DNA of 5,985 nucleotides from assembly GCA_023415075.1 (NCBI GenBank), contig JAEZLU010000313.1, forward strand, positions 1-5,985, in the 5' to 3' direction. Within the stretch, counting starts at the first letter, position 1. Every line of letters starts with the position of its first letter. The DNA is from Bacillota bacterium. Its GTDB lineage: Bacteria; Bacillota; Negativicutes; Sporomusales; UBA7701. The notes beneath the pieces were generated by a model. The model did no database searches and had not been told where the DNA came from. It saw only the letters and a program-made list of their open reading frames with translations. Below, piece after piece: positions 1-5,791 of the stretch. The position numbers and the translations under genes were made by a program.

Positions 1-1017
1 TCCTTTACCGCCCTCGGCCAGGCCCAGCACCGGGCCGCCCGGCTGGCGGTCGACGAGATCAACGCCAACGGCGGTGCCGGCGGCTGGCAGCTCGAAGTCT
101 TCTTCGAGGACGATGCCGGCAACCCGACCAAAGCCGCCAGCGCGGCCGGCAAACTCATCAGCCAGGTCAAAACCGGCCTTATCCTCGGCCCGGTCCAAAA
201 CCCGGCGACCTTGGCCGCCATGGTCATAACCGCCCGGGCCGGCGTGCCGCAGGTCACCGCCGGAGCTACCGGCACCGCCGTTACCCAGCAGGGCAACAAA
301 TGGCTGTTCCGTACCGCCCTGCGCGAAGACCTCGAAGCCGACGCCGTTGTAAAATACGCCAAGGAAACCCTCGGCCTGGCCCGGGTGGCCACCCTCACGG
401 CCGACGACGAATACGGCCAGGGCGGCGCCCGTTTACTGGGGGCCGCCGCCAAGCAGCAGGGCCTTCAGGTCGTGGCCGGCCACATCTACGCTGCCGGCGA
501 CAAGGACTACAAAACCCAACTGACGGCCATCAAAGAAAGCGACGCCCAGGCCATCTTCCTGTGGGGCCAGCCTGCCGACACCGCCCTCATAGCCAAGCAG
601 GCCCGCGCCATGCGGCTGGGTGTCCAGCTGTTCGCCCCTTCGCTGATGGCCACCAGCCTTATCGAGCTTGGCGGCGGCGCCGTCAACGGCCTCATCCTCA
701 GCCAGACCTTCCTGGCCGAAGCTCCCGGCCCCCGCGGCCAGGAGTTCATAGCCAAGTATAAAGGCCGCTACGGCGAAGCCCCCGGTCCCATGGCCGCTCA
801 GACCTATGACGCCGTTCACATCATCGCCGACGCTGTCAAACGGGCCGACTCGGCCGCTCCCGGCCCCCTGCGGGACGCCCTTGCCAAAACCGCCGGCCTC
901 ACCCTGGTGACCGGCGAGCCCCGCTTCGACGCCAGCGGCGACGACACTGGCAAATACCTGATACTGGCGACGATAAAGAACGGCAAACTCCAGCCGCTGG
1001 TCACTTCACAAAAATAG
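1..1017 (+). CDS. ABC transporter substrate-binding protein, LivJ/Peripla_BP_6 type (5' partial)
   Basis: The frame is open from base 1 to the TAG at 1015-1017, giving 338 residues with no start in view. The ATG at 211 is internal, because typical family sequence precedes it (ARLAVDEINANGG, then FEDDAGNPTKA). These segments, the LILGPV..PATLA stretch, VPQVTAGATG, the FRTALREDLEA region and the late AAQTYDAVHIIADAV helix fit the type I periplasmic binding fold of branched-chain amino acid, amide or urea uptake systems. Full-length members are usually about 380-400 residues, so roughly the signal peptide and first strand are missing. The protein should capture a small solute outside the membrane and deliver it to an ABC permease; the substrate cannot be told from the sequence. 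No permease or ATPase gene follows: the next features are a repeat and the convergent feo operon, so any partners lie upstream. Family assignment is secure, substrate is not. Confidence 0.9.
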   Translation, partial: SFTALGQAQHRAARLAVDEINANGGAGGWQLEVFFEDDAGNPTKAASAAGKLISQVKTGLILGPVQNPATLAAMVITARAGVPQVTAGATGTAVTQQGNKWLFRTALREDLEADAVVKYAKETLGLARVATLTADDEYGQGGARLLGAAAKQQGLQVVAGHIYAAGDKDYKTQLTAIKESDAQAIFLWGQPADTALIAKQARAMRLGVQLFAPSLMATSLIELGGGAVNGLILSQTFLAEAPGPRGQEFIAKYKGRYGEAPGPMAAQTYDAVHIIADAVKRADSAAPGPLRDALAKTAGLTLVTGEPRFDASGDDTGKYLILATIKNGKLQPLVTSQK

Positions 1018-1066
1018 AGGACCGTTGATAAAGCCCCATCTGCGTTGCACCCGTAAAGGGTAGGCT

Positions 1067-1123
1067 GCCGTTCTAAGCCTTCGCCCTACGGGCATAAGCG
1101 ATCGCATCAGCGCTAAGAACGGC
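1067..1123. repeat. Nested inverted repeat present only in repeat copy 1
   Basis: GCCGTTCTAAGC at 1067-1078 and GCTAAGAACGGC at 1112-1123 are inverted repeats with 11 of 12 positions paired. Between them is a small hairpin, GCCC-TAC-GGGC at 1083-1093, and a GCGATCGC palindrome. The corresponding stretch in copy 2 is only a few bases (about 5440-5446), so this is either an insertion into copy 1 or a loss from copy 2. Confidence 0.6.
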
Positions 1124-1149
1124 GCACTTGCTTCTACGTTTGCTTGCTA

Positions 1150-1169
1150 GCGTACGTCCCGTGTACGCG
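1150..1169. repeat. Conserved core hairpin of repeat copy 1
   Basis: GCGTACGTCCCGTGTACGCG is identical to 5458-5477. GCGTAC at 1150-1155 pairs with GTACGC at 1163-1168, leaving a seven-base loop GTCCCGT. It is the longest perfectly shared block between the two repeats. Confidence 0.7.
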
Positions 1170-1294
1170 CGATGCTATTAACCGTGCCCGTGCAAACCAG
1201 GTATACAAATTGGTTTCAGAGGCAACGGTGCTGCACAGCCTCATCGCGCCTAGCACCTGGGGCTTTCTGAACGGTCCCGATAAAACTTTTATGC

Positions 1295-1322
1295 AAAAAG
1301 CCCCGGCCAGCTGCCGGGGCTT
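1295..1322 (-). terminator. Rho-independent terminator of the feoAB operon
   Basis: A perfect 10-bp stem, AAGCCCCGGC at 1298-1307 with GCCGGGGCTT at 1313-1322, encloses the loop CAGCT. Read on the - strand it runs directly into five T (A at 1295-1299 on the + strand), 18 bases past the feoB stop. On the + strand the tail is only TTAATTATT, so it would be a weaker terminator for the left-hand gene. Confidence 0.9.
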
Positions 1323-1339
1323 AATTATTCCTGCACTAT

Positions 1340-3247
1340 TTACATAAGAAATTTACCGATGCTATATGACAGAATTCCCAGCAGAAACGACAGCAGCACA
1401 CTGCCGTACACGCTAAAGATCGCCACCGACCAGTTGCGCATCTCCTGGTAAATAGTGATAACGGTGGCCAGGCAGGGGATATAGGTCATATAAACCACCA
1501 GGAAAGTGAAAGCCGCCAGCGGCGAAATCTGGCTGGCCAAAACCTGACCGAGGCCGCCGCTGTCGCCGGTCGTATGGTACATGACCCCCAGCGTCGTCAG
1601 CGCCGACTCCTTGGCCGGAATGCCGGCGATCAGGGCCACTATGAGCTGCCAGTCAAGGCCCAGGAGAGCGCCGAACGGCGCCAGCGTCTGGCCGATACGT
1701 GCCAGATAGGTACCCTCGAAGGGACCGGCCGGGAAGGACGACAAATACCAGACGATGACCGACGACAGGATTATCACGTTACGGATCCGCCGGAGAAAAT
1801 GCAGCGTGCGGGCCCCGGTATCGTACAGCAGGTGCTTCCAGTCCGGCATATGGTATACAGGCACTTCGGTCATGAAAGTCGACGACTCGTCCGGTGTGGC
1901 GAAAAAGCGGACAAGGTGAGCCACCGTCGCCATCATTGCCACACTGATCGCCAGCAGTCCCAGCATGACCAGCGTCGCCTGGCCGGACGGAAAGAAGGCC
2001 GATACCATGAAAACCATCACCCCCAGGCGAGCCGAGCAGGGGGCGAAGGAACTCGCCAGCACCGCCACCATCCGGTCGTAACGGCTCGTCAGGATGCGTG
2101 AGGCCAGAATGCCGCTTACATTACAACTGTAGCCGGCCACCAGCGGGATAAAAATCTTGCCGTTCAGGCCGATCGAGCTCATTGCCCGGTCCATCAGGAA
2201 AGCTACCCGCACGATATAGCCGCTGTCCTGAATAATGTGATACACCAGGAAAAATATCGCTATTTGCGGCAGGAAGCCCAGCGTGGCTCCAAGGCCGCTC
2301 AGCAGTCCGTCGCTTATCAGGCTGACCGCCAGCTCCGGCACCCCGAGGCCCGGCAGCGTCGCCTCGGCCGCCTCTTTGGCGAGCGAAAAGCCCTCGCCGA
2401 TAAGATCGGACAGCGGCCGGCTCACCGAAAAAGTCAGGAAAAATAAAACCGCGAACACCGCTGTCATGATCGGCACGCCGGCGTAGCGGTGCAGCGCCCA
2501 GTAGTCAAGCTTGTCGGTCAGCGACTCGGTCGGCAGATGGACCAGGCACTGGGCAGCCAGCTCGGCCGCCGCCGCGTAGCGGGCGTTGATAATCTCCACC
2601 TGCATCTCCTCGTCCGTTTCCTCGAGCGCCTCGACCGCAAGCCAGCGGGCCGAATCGGGGCCGCCGGCGGCAGCTGCCGGCGTACCGGCCAGCAGCGTTT
2701 CCAACGCCGGCGAATAAACCACCTGGTATGGCTTAATCGCCGCAGTACCGTCGGCCACGGCGAACAAAGCCTCGTACAGAGCGGCGGCGTCCTGGCGGCC
2801 GGTGGCCGCCGTCGGCACAACCGGCACTCCCAGCAGGGCGGCCAGCCGTGTCTCGTCGATAACCATTCCGTGCTCGTCGGCGGCATCCATCTTATTAAGG
2901 ACGACCACCGCCCGTCCGTAGCGCTCCAGCACCTCGAGGACGAGGTATAAATTGCGGGCCAGGTTGAGCGCGTCCACCACGACCATGACCACGTCCGGTC
3001 CCGCGGCGCGGAGGTACTTGTCCACCAGCGTCTCTTCGCGGGAAGCGTGGCCGAAGCCGTAAATGCCCGGCAGGTCGGTGAAATCCACCAGCCGGCCGCC
3101 GTAGTTCACCTCGGTGGTGCAGGCTTCGGTCGTTTTGCCGCACCAGTTGCCGATCAGCTGGGCCGAGCCGGTCAGGGCATTGAACAGGGCGCTCTTGCCC
3201 ACGTTCGGGTTGCCTACCAGAGCCACCGAGACCGCCTTAGCCGTCAT
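1340..3247 (-). CDS. feoB: Ferrous iron transport protein B (FeoB), GTPase-permease
   Basis: This is an inner-membrane Fe(II) uptake protein with an N-terminal G domain. From the ATG at 3247 it has 635 residues. G1 is GNPNVGKS (12-19), the switch I region GNWCGKTTE (33-41), G3 DLPG (58-61) and G4 NKMD (118-121). A helical linker (about 165-240) leads to the membrane part, with the FeoB signatures LPQIAIFFL, QDSGYIVRVAFLMDR, the Cys-containing GYSCNV (372-377) and PCSARL (403-408), PVYHMPDWK, the AKE near 546 and YIPCLAT near 592. A TTG at 3253 is in frame, but GAGG sits seven bases before the ATG and only one before the TTG, so I chose the ATG. The start overlaps the feoA stop by 11 bases, implying translational coupling. 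Oddities: the usual Pro or Ala before Gly in switch I is Cys, and the Pro after the first membrane Cys motif is replaced by Ser. No feoC is seen. Confidence 0.95.
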   Translation of the reverse strand: MTAKAVSVALVGNPNVGKSALFNALTGSAQLIGNWCGKTTEACTTEVNYGGRLVDFTDLPGIYGFGHASREETLVDKYLRAAGPDVVMVVVDALNLARNLYLVLEVLERYGRAVVVLNKMDAADEHGMVIDETRLAALLGVPVVPTAATGRQDAAALYEALFAVADGTAAIKPYQVVYSPALETLLAGTPAAAAGGPDSARWLAVEALEETDEEMQVEIINARYAAAAELAAQCLVHLPTESLTDKLDYWALHRYAGVPIMTAVFAVLFFLTFSVSRPLSDLIGEGFSLAKEAAEATLPGLGVPELAVSLISDGLLSGLGATLGFLPQIAIFFLVYHIIQDSGYIVRVAFLMDRAMSSIGLNGKIFIPLVAGYSCNVSGILASRILTSRYDRMVAVLASSFAPCSARLGVMVFMVSAFFPSGQATLVMLGLLAISVAMMATVAHLVRFFATPDESSTFMTEVPVYHMPDWKHLLYDTGARTLHFLRRIRNVIILSSVIVWYLSSFPAGPFEGTYLARIGQTLAPFGALLGLDWQLIVALIAGIPAKESALTTLGVMYHTTGDSGGLGQVLASQISPLAAFTFLVVYMTYIPCLATVITIYQEMRNWSVAIFSVYGSVLLSFLLGILSYSIGKFLM

Positions 3248-3485
3248 TGCCAATCCTCACTACGGCGATATTTTTTGCTTCTTCCTGGCGAAGGGCCAGC
3301 TTGGCTCCCCGCACCACTATCTCCACAGGGTCGGCCAGCGGCGCCCGGCGCAGCACCTCGACGCTCGTTCCCGGCGTTATCCCCATCTGCAGCATCCGCA
3401 GCCGTGTCTTACTTTTGCCGAACAGCCTGGTTATCTGCAGAGAATCGCGTTCATTGGCCTGATCCAAAGTAAACTCCCCGCTCAC
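3237..3485 (-). CDS. feoA: Ferrous iron transport protein A (FeoA)
   Basis: This is a small cytosolic SH3-like protein of 82 residues, about the usual FeoA length. It acts with FeoB in ferrous iron uptake, probably by modulating it. Family features are the RLRMLQMGITPGTSVEVL segment in the first half, RAPLADPVEIVVRG in the middle, and ALRQEEAKNIAV at the end. The start is a GTG at 3485, supported by AAAGGAGG with eight bases between GGAGG and the start codon. The stop TAA at 3239-3237 lies inside the beginning of feoB, so the two genes are read as a coupled pair with feoA first. The promoter and two Fur-like palindromes upstream fit iron-repressed expression, which is inferred from the sites and from the known regulation of feo in many bacteria. 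Confidence 0.93.
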   Translation of the reverse strand: MSGEFTLDQANERDSLQITRLFGKSKTRLRMLQMGITPGTSVEVLRRAPLADPVEIVVRGAKLALRQEEAKNIAVVRIGNDG

Positions 3486-3510
3486 CCGGCTCGCCTCCTT
3501 TTGGCGTAAA

Positions 3511-3525
3511 TGAAAAACATTATCA
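3511..3525 (-). promoter_or_regulatory. Putative Fur box 1 upstream of feoA
   Basis: On the - strand the site reads TGATAATGTTTTTCA. It matches the 7-1-7 Fur consensus TGATAAT-N-ATTATCA at 12 of 14 positions. It lies between the predicted promoter and the feoA ribosome binding site, where a bound repressor would block transcription. Confidence 0.6.
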
Positions 3526-3532
3526 ATTAATC

Positions 3533-3547
3533 CTATAATAATTATAC
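3533..3547 (-). promoter_or_regulatory. Putative Fur box 2 overlapping the feoA -10 box
   Basis: On the - strand the site reads GTATAATTATTATAG, a near-perfect palindrome with an exact ATAAT-N-ATTAT centre; it matches the 7-1-7 Fur consensus at 10 of 14 positions. Its centre is 22 bases from that of box 1, about two helical turns. The AT-rich -10 sequence contributes to the match, so this site is less certain than box 1. Confidence 0.45.
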
Positions 3548-3569
3548 CGCAAAAAAGGCGCTGAATAAA
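3541..3569 (-). promoter_or_regulatory. Predicted feoAB promoter
   Basis: On the - strand a perfect TATAAT (3546-3541) lies 56 bases before the feoA start, in a markedly AT-rich island. At 17 bases spacing the -35 position holds TTTATT, a poor match to TTGACA. The -10 box is convincing, the -35 box is not. Confidence 0.45.
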
Positions 3570-3635
3570 TGGCTGTTTGCAAAAAAACCGAAAAATATTA
3601 CCGCCGCCGAAAGAACCGGCCGGCTGCGGGAGGAA

Positions 3636-3664
3636 TTGCCGCCCGTGGCAGGAATATATATAAT
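3636..3664 (+). promoter_or_regulatory. Predicted sigma-A-type promoter of the transporter/phosphatase operon
   Basis: TTGCCG at 3636-3641 (four of six to TTGACA) and a perfect TATAAT at 3659-3664 are 17 bases apart. Transcription would begin near 3671, giving a short leader of about 35 bases before the transporter gene. It is divergent from the feo promoter. I see no riboswitch-like structure in the leader. Confidence 0.65.
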
Positions 3665-3705
3665 TCAGCCTCCAGCCGCACTAACATGATGCAGAAAGGG
3701 CACCA

Positions 3706-4599
3706 ATGCACAAGCTCAGCAACTACTACGTCGAACTAGTTTTACTGCTCGTAGCCTTTCTCTGGGGTATTCACCCGGCCGTGGTCAAAATCGGCCTGGC
3801 CAACGTCTCGCCGGTACCCTACAACGCCCTGCGCCTCGATATCGCCCTCGCCGTCGCCTGGCCGGCCGTCGCCGCCAGCGGCCGCTACCGGCCGATCGAC
3901 CGCCAGGACGTGAAGCCGTTTCTCCTCATAAGCCTGGTTGGGTTCTTCGTCTTCCAGCTCTTTTTCACCGTTGGCGTCCAGAACACCACCGCCGGCAATT
4001 CCTCGCTTATCCTGTCGCTCATCCCGGTCAGTGTCGCTCTCATCAACCGCGCCTTCGGCCTCGAACGAATAAGCCGCCAGATACTGCTCGGTATTGTTGC
4101 TTCCATGGCCGGAATCTTCCTTATCGTCCTCGGCTCAGGCAAAGAAGTCAGCCTGGCCGGCCCGCACCTTCTGGGAGCTGTTATGCTGCTGGCCGGCCAG
4201 GCCGGCTACGGCTACTATACCGTCTTTTCCAAAGACCTGCTCGCCAAATACTCGCCCTATCAGGTCACCGCCGTCGTCACCACCGTTTCGGCCATTCTCT
4301 TCACCCTCATATCCCTGCCCGACTTTCTCAGCCTTTCCTGGTCAACCATCCCGGCCGACGCCTGGCTCAGCATGACCTACTCCGGTGCCGCCGGCCTTTG
4401 TCTTGGCAACTACCTTTTCCTGTGGGGTGTCGCCAAAGTCGGCAGCGCCCATGCAGCCGTTTACAACAACTTCTGCCCCGTCTTCTCCATCATCGCCGGC
4501 TACTTCATGCTTGGCGAAGAATTCGGCCTGCTGCAGCTCGCCGGAGCCGCCATTATTTTCTGGGGCCTTTACCAGACCCGCCGCAAACCGGCGGTCTAG
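3706..4599 (+). CDS. EamA/DMT-superfamily transporter
   Basis: This is a 297-residue, strongly hydrophobic protein of the length and layout of drug/metabolite transporters: two EamA repeats (about 10-145 and 155-290), expected to form ten membrane helices. Typical family features are the opening LLLVAFLWGIHPAVVKIGL, the first-repeat block QNTTAGNSSLILSLIPVSVALI, the matching second-repeat block AHAAVYNNFCPVFSIIAGYFMLGEEF, and a short basic C-terminal tail, QTRRKP. Family members export or import amino acids and other small metabolites; the substrate here cannot be predicted. The start ATG at 3706 has AAAGGG five bases before it, and a strong promoter lies just upstream. A PHP phosphatase-like gene follows after 29 bases with its own GGAGG, so the two are probably co-transcribed. 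Family assignment is firm, function open. Confidence 0.92.
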   Translation: MHKLSNYYVELVLLLVAFLWGIHPAVVKIGLANVSPVPYNALRLDIALAVAWPAVAASGRYRPIDRQDVKPFLLISLVGFFVFQLFFTVGVQNTTAGNSSLILSLIPVSVALINRAFGLERISRQILLGIVASMAGIFLIVLGSGKEVSLAGPHLLGAVMLLAGQAGYGYYTVFSKDLLAKYSPYQVTAVVTTVSAILFTLISLPDFLSLSWSTIPADAWLSMTYSGAAGLCLGNYLFLWGVAKVGSAHAAVYNNFCPVFSIIAGYFMLGEEFGLLQLAGAAIIFWGLYQTRRKPAV

Positions 4600-4628
4600 G
4601 CCATCCAAAAAACACTACGGAGGCTGGC

Positions 4629-5402
4629 ATGTTATACGACACCCATCTGCATACAACCTTTTCCACCGACTCCCGCATGACCCTGGCGGCAGCGGCCGCC
4701 CGTGGGCGGGAGCTCGGCCTGGGGCTTATCGTTACCGAGCACATGGATCTTGACTTTCCCAAACCGCAGGCCTTCCTCTTCGACGTCGACGAATATTTCC
4801 GCGCCTACCTGCCCGGGCGCGGCGACGACCTGCTCCTCGGCGTCGAAATCGGCATGCGGCCCGACCTTGTCCGCGAGAACGCCGGCCTCATTGCCGGCCG
4901 GCCCTTTGACTATGTCATCGGCTCTATCCATCTCGTCGACGGGATCGATATCTACCTCGAGGAATTCTACCTCGGCCGCAGCAAACAGGAAGTCTTCGGC
5001 CACTACTTCGACTCCATGCTGGCCTGCCTGGCCACCTACGACTTCATCGACAGCCTCGGGCATGTCGACTACATCGCCCGCTACGCCCGTTATGCCGACC
5101 CTGAGATTTACTACGGCGAATTTACCGACTACCTTGACGCTATTCTCGGACGGCTGGTGGACCTCGGCAAAGCCATCGAGATCAACACCCGCCGCCTGGG
5201 AAATGCCGACAGCGTCGCCGCCCTCCTGCCCATATACCATCGCTTTCGCCAACTCGGCGGCCGCCATGTCACCATCGGCTCCGACGCTCACAAGCCGGCG
5301 GACATCGGCAACCATTTCGCCCTGGCCTTCGACATGGCTGAGGCGTGCGGGCTCACGCCCGTTTATTTCAAAAACCGCCAACCTGAGTATATGCAGCGAT
5401 AA
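4629..5402 (+). CDS. PHP-domain phosphoesterase, histidinol-phosphatase (HisJ/HisK) family
   Basis: This 257-residue protein has the full set of PHP metal-site motifs: HLH (6-8), EH (37-38), E73 in GVEIG, H101 in GSIH, H145 in LGHVDY, E184 in EINT, and D219/H221 in GSDAH. Length and motif spacing fit the HisJ/HisK-type histidinol-phosphatases, which remove phosphate from L-histidinol phosphate in histidine synthesis using a metal cluster. Many paralogues outside his operons have unproven substrates, and no other his gene is in the window, so the reaction is inferred from the family only. The ATG at 4629 is preceded by GGAGG at 4619-4623 with five bases spacing. The same frame is open farther upstream (from 4398), but that stretch lies inside the transporter gene. 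The gene is downstream of an EamA transporter, suggesting the two act on a related metabolite. A repeat element starts five bases after the stop. Confidence 0.9.
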   Translation: MLYDTHLHTTFSTDSRMTLAAAAARGRELGLGLIVTEHMDLDFPKPQAFLFDVDEYFRAYLPGRGDDLLLGVEIGMRPDLVRENAGLIAGRPFDYVIGSIHLVDGIDIYLEEFYLGRSKQEVFGHYFDSMLACLATYDFIDSLGHVDYIARYARYADPEIYYGEFTDYLDAILGRLVDLGKAIEINTRRLGNADSVAALLPIYHRFRQLGGRHVTIGSDAHKPADIGNHFALAFDMAEACGLTPVYFKNRQPEYMQR

Positions 5403-5406
5403 TTGG

Positions 5407-5589
5407 GAGGCTGTTTATAAAGCCCATCTGCTGCGTTGCTCCTCAGAGCACTTACTTGCGTACGTCCCGTGTACGCGGCCGATGCTGTTAAACCGCGCTA
5501 GTGCAAATCTCGCGCGTAAATGGGTCGCGGAGGAAACGGTACCGTGCTCTTCCGGTGCGCCTTGCATATGGGACTTTCTAAACAGCCTC
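5407..5589 (+). repeat. Structured palindromic repeat, copy 2 (short form, 183 bp)
   Basis: GAGGCTGTTTATAAAG at 5407-5422 pairs with CTTTCTAAACAGCCTC at 5574-5589 (15 of 16), and inward CCCATCTGC matches CCCATATGC on the opposite strand. Internal structure includes TGCTC-CTCA-GAGCA near 5439, the core hairpin at 5458-5477, AGAGCAC/GTGCTCT pairing between the left and right arms, and an ACGGTACCGT palindrome. Its left and right parts align with 1019-1277, without the extra hairpin of that copy. It lies between the stop of the phosphatase gene and a terminator, so it would be transcribed as a 3' UTR. No transposase gene is linked to it. Confidence 0.8.
5458..5477. repeat. Conserved core hairpin of repeat copy 2
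   Basis: This is identical to 1150-1169. GCGTAC at 5458-5463 pairs with GTACGC at 5471-5476 around a GTCCCGT loop. Confidence 0.7.
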
Positions 5590-5647
5590 TCGCTTTACCT
5601 TACTACCTAGCATCTGACGGCTTCTGAACGCCCATACTTGCCGTATC

Positions 5648-5672
5648 ACCAGCCCTGCCGGGCTGGTTTTTT
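5648..5672 (+). terminator. Rho-independent terminator of the transporter/phosphatase operon
   Basis: The 8-bp stem ACCAGCCC (5648-5655) and GGGCTGGT (5660-5667), with the loop TGCC, runs into six T. It is about 245 bases past the phosphatase stop, so repeat copy 2 falls inside the transcript. There is no T-run on the - strand. Confidence 0.88.
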
Positions 5673-5760
5673 GTCTTTTCCCATAGCTTAAGCCCAAAGG
5701 CGGCCGGGCATACAAAAAACCTGGGGACAGGAAGGTGGGGAAGAAGGTTGCACAAACTAG
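5673..5760. other. Intergenic stretch between two terminators, no gene seen
   Basis: I see no ORF with a ribosome binding site here. A short palindromic motif, CCTG-GGGA-CAGG, lies at 5720-5731, followed by G-rich sequence (GAAGGTGGGGAAGAAGG). Confidence 0.5.
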
Positions 5761-5786
5761 AAAAGCCCTCCTTGGCGGAGGGCTTT
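5761..5786 (-). terminator. Rho-independent terminator of the small membrane protein gene
   Basis: The perfect 10-bp stem AAAGCCCTCC (5762-5771) and GGAGGGCTTT (5777-5786), with the loop TTGGC, ends in TTTT on the - strand. It starts five bases after the stop codon at 5792. Confidence 0.85.
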
Positions 5787-5791
5787 ATACC

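Larger units (their letters stand above)
1019..1277 (+). repeat. Structured palindromic repeat, copy 1 (long form, 259 bp)
   Basis: The ends are inverted repeats: GGACCGTTGATAAAG at 1019-1033 pairs with CTTTCTGAACGGTCC at 1263-1277 (13 of 15), and the match continues inward through CCCCA and TGC. The element shares with 5407-5589 the left end (ATAAAG, CCCATCTG, GCGTTGC), the 20-base core at 1150-1169, the following GATGCT.TTAA and GTGCAAA segments, and the right end (CTTTCTgAAC). Inside are further hairpins: AACCGT/ACGGT enclosing AAACCA/TGGTTT at about 1184-1230, and a larger one at 1067-1123 absent from copy 2. It begins one base after the stop codon of the upstream gene and fills most of the gap up to the feo terminator. 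It looks like a non-autonomous repeat or structured 3' UTR element; no transposase is visible. Direct target duplications were not found. Confidence 0.8.

Noticed and set aside
211..1017. Start of the substrate-binding protein at the ATG at 211
   Set aside because: The frame is open back to base 1 and the residues before 211 match the family, so the ATG is internal.
1144..1347. A 67-residue + strand gene starting at a TTG
   Set aside because: It lies almost wholly in repeat copy 1 and the feo terminator, has no ribosome binding site, and its similarity to the other copy is explained by the repeat.
1574..2101. A + strand frame opposite feoB
   Set aside because: Low-complexity Arg/Gln/His-rich shadow of feoB without a ribosome binding site.
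3248..3253. The TTG at 3253 as the feoB start
   Set aside because: The GAGG would be only one base away; the ATG at 3247 has a normal seven-base gap.
3548..3705. A riboswitch in the feo-transporter intergenic region
   Set aside because: The + strand leader after the predicted start is only about 35 bases and the - strand leader about 50, too short for known classes, and no conserved core was recognised.
4632..5381. A 249-codon - strand frame opposite the phosphatase gene
   Set aside because: It is antisense to a gene with a complete PHP motif set, and its protein shows no family features; GC-rich third positions open such frames.
1019..5589. The two repeats as a CRISPR array or as ends of one composite transposon
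   Set aside because: There are only two distant copies without spacers, they are direct rather than inverted, and the genes between them are ordinary housekeeping types without a transposase.
4702..5610. A 302-codon + strand frame running through the phosphatase gene into repeat copy 2
   Set aside because: Out of frame with the real gene and Ser/Pro/Thr/Ala-rich in the manner of a shadow frame; its tail is repeat sequence.
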